The position numbers and the translations under genes are program-made. The notes under the pieces are model-generated. The model did not search any database and had not been told where the DNA came from. It worked only from the letters and a program-made list of their open reading frames with translations. 29,285 nt of DNA from JAVBUY01 sp031552735 (GTDB taxonomy: Bacteria; Bacillota; Clostridia; Christensenellales; Aristaeellaceae): contig JAVBMF010000071.1 of NCBI GenBank assembly GCA_031552735.1, positions 1 to 29,285 of the forward strand, read 5' to 3'. Numbering within the stretch: position 1 is the first letter of the stretch; every line of letters begins with the position of its first letter. Below, piece by piece: positions 23,459 through 29,285 of the stretch.

Positions 23459-23518
23459 CCCGCCCGGATGGCAAAGCGCAGGATGCCACCTGTCCTTGCG
23501 TGCGGCGGGAATTTTTTT
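23459..23518 (+). terminator. Intrinsic terminator after the hydrogenase-regulator operon
   Basis: CCCGCC (23459-23464) pairs with GGCGGG (23504-23509), and an inner stem CGCAGGA (23477-23483) pairs with TCCTTGCG (23493-23500, one bulged T). Seven Ts follow at 23512-23518. It separates the upstream operon from the independently promoted ATPase gene. Confidence 0.7.
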
Positions 23519-23530
23519 GTCTGCATGCGA

Positions 23531-23590
23531 TTGACAGAACAGCGGCGACGTGTTATCATCATATCGTCATATGAACAATTGTTCATATGA
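23531..23590 (+). promoter_or_regulatory. Metal-responsive promoter and ArsR/CadC operator of the P-type ATPase gene
   Basis: A consensus -35 TTGACA (23531-23536) and -10 TATCAT (23554-23559) are 17 bp apart. From 23567 to 23590 runs a perfect 24-bp palindrome with half-site TCATATGAACAA, which matches the known ATGAACA-x-TGTTCAT type of SmtB/CadC/CzrA operators. It covers about positions +1 to +24, so bound repressor would block initiation or early elongation. The ATG lies at 23622. Confidence 0.92.
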
Positions 23591-23621
23591 AATGAGCACA
23601 CACGAAGAGGAGGCGTTTTCG

Positions 23622-25742
23622 ATGGCGAAAAAGCCCGTGTCCCAGGAATGCACGCTGCATCTGAAAGGATTGGCCTGCGCGCATTGCGCGGCGAAGAGAG
23701 AGCAGGCGGTGGCCGCACTGGCGGGGGTAGAACAGGCCAGCGTGTCCTTCGCCACACAGCGTCTGCGCATGGCGGTAGCGCCGGGTGCCGATGCGCTGGC
23801 GGTGGAACAGGCGGCGCGCCAGGTGGTGCGGGGCATAGAGCCGGACGTGGTAGTATCCCGCGAAGGCGCGCAGACCGCGCCCGGGCACGCGCACGGCGAA
23901 GAGAAAAATGAAACCTTCAACTATATCCGGCTGGGGCTGGCCATCGCGCTGTTTGCCATTGCGCTGGTGCTTTCCGGCACGCCCAAAACGATTTTCTTCC
24001 TGCTGGCCTACGCACTGGCGGGCTACGACGTGCTGCTCAAGGCGGCGCGCAATATCGCCAAGGGTCAAATCTTTGATGAGAATTTTTTGATGGCGGTGGC
24101 GTCGCTTAGCGCCTTCCTGCTGGGCGATCATGCAGAAGGCGTCGCGGTGCTGCTGTTCTATCAGGTCGGTGAGGCGTTTCAGGATCGCGCGGTCGGCCGC
24201 TCGCGCAAGTCGATTGCCGCGCTACTCAATATTCGTCCAGAGACCGCGACGCTGATGGATGGCGACACCGCGCGCGAGGTCGCGCCCGAGTCTGTGTCCA
24301 TCGGCGCGGTCGTGCAGGTCAAGCCCGGCGAACGCGTGCCGCTGGATGGCGTGGTGACGCAGGGGCACGCGTCGCTGGACACCTCCGCGCTGACCGGCGA
24401 ATCACTGCCACGCGAAGTGGCGGTGGGCGACGAGGTATTGTCCGGCTCGGTCAGCAACGATGGGCTGCTACTGATCCGCGTCACCAAGTCCTTTGGCGAA
24501 TCCACTGCCAGCAAGATTCTGGATATGGTGCAGAATGCCAGCGAGCGCAAGACGCGCACCGAACGGTTTATCACACGCTTCGCGCGGGTGTATACACCGG
24601 TCGTGGTCGGCGCGGCGGTGCTGCTGGCGGTCATTCCGCCGCTGATTCTGCCCGGCGCGAGCTGGAGCGACTGGGTGCATCGCGGGCTGACGTTTTTGGT
24701 GGTGTCCTGCCCGTGCGCACTGGTGATCTCCGTGCCGCTGGGCTACTTTGGCGGCATCGGTGCTGCGTCGCGCAAGGGTGTGCTGTGCAAAGGCAGCGAC
24801 GCGCTGGACGCGCTGTGCGCGGTGCAGGCAATGGTGATGGACAAAACCGGCACGCTGACGCAGGGCAAGTTTTCTGTGATCGGCGCGTATCCCGCCGACG
24901 GGGTGACCGAGCCGGAACTGCTGCGTGCCGCCGCGTGCGCCGAGCAGGTCAGCAATCACCCGATCGCGCAGTCGGTACTGCGCGCCGCGAAAACCGAGGA
25001 CATCCCCAAACCCGACATCGCGCAGGAGATCGCCGGACGCGGTGTGCGTGTGGTCATCGGCGACGAAACGCTGCTGGCCGGAAACCTGAGTCTGATGCGC
25101 GAGCAACAGGTCACCGGCGTCACAGAGCAAACATCGGATGTGGGCAGTGTGGTGTATGTGGCGCGACAGGGGCAGTACATTGGCGCGCTGACTGTCGCCG
25201 ACACGCTCAAACCGGATGCGAAGCAAGCCATTGCGCAGGTGCACGCGCTGGGCGTCACGCGCACGGTCATGCTGACCGGCGACCGCGAGGAGGTGGCGCG
25301 GCATGTGGCGGCGGCGGTGGGCATCGACGAGGTGCACGCCGGGCTGCTGCCCGCGCAAAAGATGGAGCAGTTGGAGCGCATCATGGGCGAGATGCCGGGC
25401 AAGGTGGCCTTTGTCGGCGACGGCATCAACGACGCGCCGGTGCTGGCACGCGCGGATGTGGGCATCGCCATGGGCGGGTTGGGCGCCGACGCCGCCATCG
25501 AGGCCGCCGATATTGTGCTGATGGACGACCAGCCGGGCAAAATCCCGCTGGCAGTGCGCATCGCCCGCCGCACGCGCGGCATTGTGATGCAGAATATCGT
25601 GTTTGCACTGGGCGTCAAAGCGGTGGTGCTGCTGCTGTCCGCTGTGGGTTTCGCCAATATGTGGGCGGCGGTGTTTGCCGACGTGGGCGTGGCAATTCTG
25701 GCCATACTCAACGCCATGCGCGCGACGCGCGTGCAGGGCTGA
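23622..25742 (+). CDS. CPx-type (P1B) heavy-metal-translocating P-type ATPase, CadA/ZntA-like
   Basis: 706 aa from ATG 23622, with GAGGAGG 8 nt upstream. An N-terminal HMA domain has the metal pair CAHC (Cys19, Cys22) in KGLACAHCAAKREQ. Membrane helices follow from about residue 105. The actuator loop contains DTSALTGESLPREV, the ion-path helix has Cys-Pro-Cys (363-365) in VSCPCALVISVPLGYFGG, and the phosphorylation site is Asp407 in MDKTGTLTQG. SNHPIAQSVL supplies the HP motif of the nucleotide domain; TGDREEV and GDGINDAPVLARADVGIAMG complete the P-domain. CPC plus a CadC-type regulator points to Zn/Cd/Pb export rather than copper. It is transcribed on its own from the operator-controlled promoter. 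Confidence 0.96.
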   Translation: MAKKPVSQECTLHLKGLACAHCAAKREQAVAALAGVEQASVSFATQRLRMAVAPGADALAVEQAARQVVRGIEPDVVVSREGAQTAPGHAHGEEKNETFNYIRLGLAIALFAIALVLSGTPKTIFFLLAYALAGYDVLLKAARNIAKGQIFDENFLMAVASLSAFLLGDHAEGVAVLLFYQVGEAFQDRAVGRSRKSIAALLNIRPETATLMDGDTAREVAPESVSIGAVVQVKPGERVPLDGVVTQGHASLDTSALTGESLPREVAVGDEVLSGSVSNDGLLLIRVTKSFGESTASKILDMVQNASERKTRTERFITRFARVYTPVVVGAAVLLAVIPPLILPGASWSDWVHRGLTFLVVSCPCALVISVPLGYFGGIGAASRKGVLCKGSDALDALCAVQAMVMDKTGTLTQGKFSVIGAYPADGVTEPELLRAAACAEQVSNHPIAQSVLRAAKTEDIPKPDIAQEIAGRGVRVVIGDETLLAGNLSLMREQQVTGVTEQTSDVGSVVYVARQGQYIGALTVADTLKPDAKQAIAQVHALGVTRTVMLTGDREEVARHVAAAVGIDEVHAGLLPAQKMEQLERIMGEMPGKVAFVGDGINDAPVLARADVGIAMGGLGADAAIEAADIVLMDDQPGKIPLAVRIARRTRGIVMQNIVFALGVKAVVLLLSAVGFANMWAAVFADVGVAILAILNAMRATRVQG

Positions 25743-25817
25743 TAAAAATAAAAAAGAGGGTCGCTTCGGGCGTCCTCGGTAAAACAGGATACTATTGAGT
25801 TTAAAACCCTGGCGTTT

Positions 25818-25848
25818 CGGCGTAGCTTATAGCTACGCCGTTCTTTCA
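25818..25848 (+). terminator. Probable terminator of the metal ATPase gene
   Basis: A 10-bp perfect stem (CGGCGTAGCT at 25818-25827, AGCTACGCCG at 25831-25840) with a TAT loop is followed by TTCTTTCATT. The tract is imperfect, so termination may be partial. The stem overlaps the stop of the minus-strand recombinase remnant. Confidence 0.6.
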
Positions 25849-26323
25849 TTCTCCGTGCCTTTTAGCTCCGGCAGGAACCCCAGCAAATCATAGCTAATGC
25901 GTATTCCCTGCCGCCGTTTCCCGCTGCTCTTATCCGGCGCTTCCACGTACACCTTGTGAATCAGCTCATTGAGGATGGTTGGCGTCAGTTCAGTCAACCA
26001 CACATACTTCTTGCACTTGCCAACGAACCGCTCCACATCGCCAGCGTGCTGCTCCTGCTGAACCAGCTCCGATTGCCACTGTACCATCTTGACTTGCAGT
26101 TCGGCCTGCTCCGCCTCATAGTCAGCGGACAGCTCCATAAATCTGGCATCGGAAAGCTTTCCACTCACGTTATCTTCGTACATCCTTTTGAAAAACATGG
26201 ACAACTCTGTTAAGCGCTTCTCTGCCTGTGCGATTTGCTTCCGCCGGAGCGCTGCTTCCTTCTTTAAGTCAGAGGTATGCTTGGCATTCAACCGGTGGCG
26301 AAACTCGTCCTCGTAGCAAGCAA
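25833..26323 (-). pseudogene. Remnant of a large serine recombinase (C-terminal DUF4368-type part only)
   Basis: About 160 codons on the minus strand match the C-terminal end of TnpX/Tn4451-like large serine recombinases: YEDEFRHRLNAKHTSDLKKEAA, a coiled coil with KRLTELSMFFKRMYEDNVSG, then AEQAELQ, WLTELTPTILNELIHKVYVE and APDKSSGKRRQGIRISYDLLG. The N-terminal resolvase catalytic domain and the recombinase domain (normally another about 350 residues) are missing. The frame stays open to 26420, but the upstream codons come from a palindrome and a hairpin, not from recombinase sequence, and no ribosome binding site is present. The gene is therefore 5'-truncated and cannot catalyse recombination. 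It marks a decayed mobile element next to the sigma-factor module. Confidence 0.85.
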
Positions 26324-26455
26324 TGCATAATGGTACCATTATGCAAAAAACAGACGATTTTCGCTTTGCGAAAATCGTCTGTTTGCTTGTTGGTGTTCCT
26401 ACCCCAATCCCCATTTTCACACCATTGCATGGTGCGGCTGCACGTCCTGCGGACG
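26324..26455. repeat. Palindrome and hairpin cluster at the recombinase truncation point
   Basis: The gap 26324-26629 has no convincing gene. It begins with a perfect 22-bp palindrome (26324-26345, half-site TGCATAATGGT). Next comes a perfect 17-bp stem with TTT loop (26348-26384), then CACCAT-TGC-ATGGTG (26420-26434) and CGTCC-TGC-GGACG (26443-26455). Trinucleotide TTT and TGC loops recur as in the array at 6787-7056. The rest of the gap is AT-richer and shows a short inverted repeat GTGAAGG/CCTTCAC (26591-26606) just upstream of the sigma-factor gene. Possibly a small mobile element whose insertion truncated the recombinase. Confidence 0.65.
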
Positions 26456-26629
26456 CTTATCGAAGGAGCAGATTATCAATAGAAGAACTGACGCTTTCCT
26501 AATAACCGACAGATCCGTAATGCTTCTACAGAGAGTCCCTTCAAAAATTTTCACATTCCCAACCTTTTCTATCTCTTAGGCGTTATCATAGTGAAGGACC
26601 CTTCACCCACGCAAAGGAGGCATCCGCAC

Positions 26630-27124
26630 ATGCTCAACGAGCAAGAATTTACGCGCGAAATCCTGGCCTGCGAACGCATGTTGTATCGGGTCGCTAGGGG
26701 CATTTTGCCCAGCGATGCCGATGCACTTGATGCGGTTCAGGAAGCAATCTTACGCGCGTGGAAAAAGCGCGATACCGTGCAAACAACCTACTTTCGTGCG
26801 TGGCTGTGCCGCATTGTCATCAACGAATGCCACACCCTGAACCGCCGCGCGAAGCGTATCCGCCCCATGGCGGAAGTGCCGGATTGTATCGTGGAGCCGG
26901 AGGATGTGACGCTACGTGACGCGCTGGAACGGCTGCCGGAAAAGCTGCGGCTGCCCCTGCTGTTACATTACCTAGAGGGGTTCCCGCTGGCGGATATCGC
27001 TAAGATGCTAAGCCTGCCGCTAGGGACGGTAAAGTTTCGGCTGCACGCGGGCCGCAATGCGCTCAGGGAAGCTCTATCCGAGGAGGTTATGGAATATGAA
27101 AAATCCGCACAAAGCGGACATTGA
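26630..27124 (+). CDS. ECF-type RNA polymerase sigma factor
   Basis: 164 aa from ATG 26630, with AAAGGAGG 9 nt upstream; an in-frame GTG at 26591 would put that site inside the gene. Region 2 reads MLYRVARGILPSDADALDAVQEAILRAWKKRD, followed by TYFRAWLCRIVINECHTLNRR. Region 4 reads LRDALERLPEKLRLPLLLHYLEGFPLADIAKMLSLPLGTVKFRLHAGRNAL. There is no region 1 or 3, so it is group 4. A possible self-recognised promoter, AACC then CGTTAT at 16-bp spacing (26561-26586), lies upstream but is weakly supported. It overlaps the next gene by 29 bp, the usual arrangement with a cognate membrane anti-sigma factor. Confidence 0.95.
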   Translation: MLNEQEFTREILACERMLYRVARGILPSDADALDAVQEAILRAWKKRDTVQTTYFRAWLCRIVINECHTLNRRAKRIRPMAEVPDCIVEPEDVTLRDALERLPEKLRLPLLLHYLEGFPLADIAKMLSLPLGTVKFRLHAGRNALREALSEEVMEYEKSAQSGH

Positions 27125-28127
27125 ACTTGACCGCGCTTTTACGCATACGCCCACCGCGTTTTCAAACGGCGTGCGAAGTACCCTCGCATCTCTTCCGCAT
27201 CAGGCTCCACAGCATTCGCGCCCTCCGATCCGCCGGGCGCTGCTGCTAACTGCCTTGCTGGTGGTTTGCCTAGCCGGGGCGGCTGTCGCCGCGCAAATGA
27301 CCGGGCTGCTAAATTTGTTTCTATCAGTCGAACCTAGCGCGCAGCCCTTGATCAGAACGAATGTTGCGGAAGCCGTGCGGGAGGATTGTGCCGCGCAAAT
27401 TCGGGAGGTCATTTGGGACGGGGAAACCCTGGGCCTGGTGTATGTGGTTACCGATCCGGCGCTGGAACAGGTCGAAGGCTTCAAGCCGCCGGAGAGTGGC
27501 GAGGTGCGCCTTTCTTCCCAACTGGATCGCTACGGTTTTCAGCACATGGCCGAAGAAATTCAGGTGGGTGACGGGCGAACCATTCCAGCGGCCACCATGG
27601 ATGTCCGCTGGGGAGATACGCATGACCAGGTTGTTTATTACCTGGAGGCGGCGCTCCCCATCGGCGATCAGCCTTATGAGATTGCGCTACAACCCTATTG
27701 CTCCAAGGGCACTTTACCCATGGGCTTCACGCTGGCTGCGCCCAACGCCCAGGACGTGCGTGACTTCATTTTGCCCGAGCCTGCGTTGTTTGACGGTTTT
27801 ACCGTGCGCGTGACCCGGCACCGGGAAACGCCGCTGCGCGTGTACGTTGACCTGGAGGTGCGGGTCACGCCCGAGGTATCCCCGGAAATCGCGGCGCACA
27901 GCCTCAACCGTTGGGGACAGTGTGCGCTAGTCGGATCGGATGGCAATGTAATCCCCATGCAAGGCACCAGCGCGCCCGACGAACCGTTCGGCTATGCAGC
28001 CACGGTGACGCTGGTCGGCAAGGCCGATGAGGATCATAAGGGATCATGGCGCATGGCACCGATGGACGATGACGGGCAGGCGCTCATGACGGAAACCATC
28101 ACCCTATCCGATACACCTTTGCAATAA
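27096..28127 (+). CDS. Putative membrane-anchored anti-sigma factor
   Basis: 343 aa starting at ATG 27096, with GAGGAGG 9 nt upstream, inside the 3' end of the sigma gene. It has a short cytoplasmic N-terminus of about 45 residues, a single membrane segment (about residues 47-66, RALLLTALLVVCLAGAAVAA) and a large extracytoplasmic domain. The last is rich in beta strands and contains repeated aromatic/proline motifs. I do not see the zinc-binding HxxxCxxC of ZAS-type anti-sigma factors. The role is inferred from gene order and topology. The extracellular part probably senses an envelope signal, and regulated proteolysis would release the sigma factor. Confidence 0.7.
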   Translation: MKNPHKADIELDRAFTHTPTAFSNGVRSTLASLPHQAPQHSRPPIRRALLLTALLVVCLAGAAVAAQMTGLLNLFLSVEPSAQPLIRTNVAEAVREDCAAQIREVIWDGETLGLVYVVTDPALEQVEGFKPPESGEVRLSSQLDRYGFQHMAEEIQVGDGRTIPAATMDVRWGDTHDQVVYYLEAALPIGDQPYEIALQPYCSKGTLPMGFTLAAPNAQDVRDFILPEPALFDGFTVRVTRHRETPLRVYVDLEVRVTPEVSPEIAAHSLNRWGQCALVGSDGNVIPMQGTSAPDEPFGYAATVTLVGKADEDHKGSWRMAPMDDDGQALMTETITLSDTPLQ

Positions 28128-28142
28128 TGGGAGGCGAGTGAT

Positions 28143-29267
28143 ATGAAGCGTTTCTTCGCGATTGGACTGGCGCTGTGCCTGGCGATAAGTGCAACCACGG
28201 TGCTGGGTGAACTTGACATGACCTGGGAAGAAAAAGACGGCCGCATTACCGGCACGGCGACCGTGCAGGTCGCGCCACAGTGGGAGCCCTCCGCTGTCGA
28301 CGACTATATCTTTGATATGCCGGTGCCCGAGACATTTCCGACTTTCAACATCTGTACTGTGCAGCCCATGCCGGTGAACATCAAGCTGGGCAAGCAGGCG
28401 CTGGCGGGCTTGATCCATGAGAACAGCACGGGTAACACCTGGGTGTTCGGCGGGATGGACTTCAACCATGAATTGTTTACCTTCCACCGCAAACAGGAGC
28501 CGAACCTGGATGGCTATCGAGCGGGCAACGGCAAGCGTGCCCGCCCGGAGGAGAATCACCCCCAAATAGTCCAGATGCGCCAGGCAGAGGCAGTGGTCTG
28601 CGAGGCGCTGGATAGACTGGGCGTGGGTTATGAGAAACCCCTCAGCGATGTGGAGCGCGCCAAAGATGAAGTGGCGAGGTTCGTGCGCGATGGCTCCCCG
28701 GTGGGGAATACGCCGGAGGAGCGGGCGGCCTACGCTGACATGCTGTTGTCTCGCTACCCCATGCCGGACATGACGCTGATCAGCACCCGCCTGGTCTATG
28801 GCGGCTTGCCCGCCACCATGGAAGCGAGCGTACCGGACAGTGCCTATCAGGGCAACGACCCCAACCAACCGGCACAGCCCTCCGGCAGCGCCTACTTTGG
28901 GGTGGATGATGAAGGCAAGATCGTGTTCGCTAACCTTTGGGGGATACACCGGGTGAAGAGTGAAACGCCCTTTACCGGGGAGATTATCCCCTGGGATCAA
29001 GCGGTGAAGGCCGTGATGATGCGCGACCCCAACTTCTATCTGGGTGAGGGCAAAGCCTTCTGGGAGAAGTGTTATGGCAAGAGCTATTCTTCCGATGGTG
29101 TACGCACGGTGCTGTCGGTAACCCCGGCTTGTTACGTGCGCGGCAAGCAAACTGTCCCCGCCTGGTGTGTTACCATCCGGTTGGACTACACTTTCAGCGA
29201 TGAAGCGCACCATATCTATGATCGCTATGTGGATGCTGTGACCGGAGAGTATTTGCACGCTATCTAA
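28143..29267 (+). CDS. Secreted protein of unknown function, third gene of the sigma-factor operon
   Basis: 374 aa with GGGAGGCG before the ATG, 15 bp after the upstream stop. A signal peptide (KRFFAIGLALCLAISATTVLG) with no lipobox Cys suggests export as a soluble protein. The mature part has no motif I recognise. There is an N-terminal beta segment (DMTWEEKDGRITGTATVQVA), a middle helical region (about residues 130-200) and a C-terminal part ending CVTIRLDYTFSD followed by YDRYVDAVTGEYLHAI. That ending resembles the closing strand-turn of PepSY/YcdB-like exported domains, but only loosely. It is probably a sigma-regulon product or an accessory sensor of the adjacent anti-sigma factor. The gene is complete; 18 bp remain to the window end. 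Confidence 0.75.
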   Translation: MKRFFAIGLALCLAISATTVLGELDMTWEEKDGRITGTATVQVAPQWEPSAVDDYIFDMPVPETFPTFNICTVQPMPVNIKLGKQALAGLIHENSTGNTWVFGGMDFNHELFTFHRKQEPNLDGYRAGNGKRARPEENHPQIVQMRQAEAVVCEALDRLGVGYEKPLSDVERAKDEVARFVRDGSPVGNTPEERAAYADMLLSRYPMPDMTLISTRLVYGGLPATMEASVPDSAYQGNDPNQPAQPSGSAYFGVDDEGKIVFANLWGIHRVKSETPFTGEIIPWDQAVKAVMMRDPNFYLGEGKAFWEKCYGKSYSSDGVRTVLSVTPACYVRGKQTVPAWCVTIRLDYTFSDEAHHIYDRYVDAVTGEYLHAI

Positions 29268-29285
29268 AGTCTATCTGGCAAAATG

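Noticed and set aside
25755..25776. Possible minus-strand terminator GAGG...CCTC followed by a T-rich run
   Set aside because: Only four Watson-Crick pairs with a large loop; the hairpin at 25818-25840 is far stronger.
26228..26482. Small plus-strand frame (84 codons) opposite the recombinase remnant
   Set aside because: It crosses the palindrome and hairpin, lacks a binding site and has no recognisable domain.

Overview
The window is a GC-rich (roughly 60 % by eye), gene-dense piece of a chromosome. It most likely comes from an anaerobic Firmicute of class Clostridia, perhaps a gut Oscillospirales or Christensenellales relative; that rank is inference. The reasons are strong AGGAGG ribosome binding sites, a group-B-like [FeFe] hydrogenase, two-subunit iron-sulfur L-serine dehydratase, an XpaC/TelA pair, YheO- and TipA-type regulators, and a remnant of a TnpX-like serine recombinase. 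No rRNA, tRNA or CRISPR array was seen.

Layout. 1-2428: the end of an OmpR-type response regulator and its 7TM histidine kinase. 2566-5862: a co-directional envelope-type operon (XpaC, TelA, LemA-like, TPM/YgcG-like) ending in a bidirectional terminator. 5938-6696 (minus): a TipA-like MerR regulator whose promoter has the 19-bp spacer and dyad expected for MerR control. 6787-7056: a non-coding array of nine short hairpins bounded by a 24-nt direct repeat. 7068-8733: a divergent pair of exported wall/peptide hydrolases (C39-like protease and VanX-like dipeptidase). 8837-10389 (minus): L-serine dehydratase sdaAB-sdaAA, divergent from a HAD phosphatase at 10523; both promoters appear to share one palindromic -35 hexamer. 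11225-14096: an LPG-synthase/flippase-type membrane protein and a DUF2207 protein. 14138-18101: YheO-like regulator, RidA, aminotransferase and NhaC-type antiporter, converging on the minus-strand set asparaginase, thioredoxin-reductase-like flavoprotein and AEC transporter (20957-18167).

21113-25742 is the most interesting functional block. A monomeric [FeFe] hydrogenase is followed one base later by a CadC-type ArsR sensor with both known metal sites intact, then a HEAT-like protein and a terminator. After that comes a separately promoted CPx-type metal-exporting P-type ATPase, whose promoter carries a perfect 24-bp ArsR operator just downstream of the -10. 25833-26455 is a scar: a 5'-truncated recombinase on the minus strand, abutting a 22-bp perfect palindrome and further hairpins. 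26630-29267 is an ECF sigma factor, a membrane-anchored putative anti-sigma factor and a secreted protein of unknown function.

How the genes fit together (inference). The sda genes, RidA, aminotransferase, asparaginase and two transporters look like amino-acid catabolism. RidA would clear enamines and imines released by PLP enzymes. The hydrogenase would dispose of electrons or sense redox state. The two-component, XpaC-TelA-LemA-TPM, flippase/DUF2207 and sigma/anti-sigma modules look like envelope surveillance.
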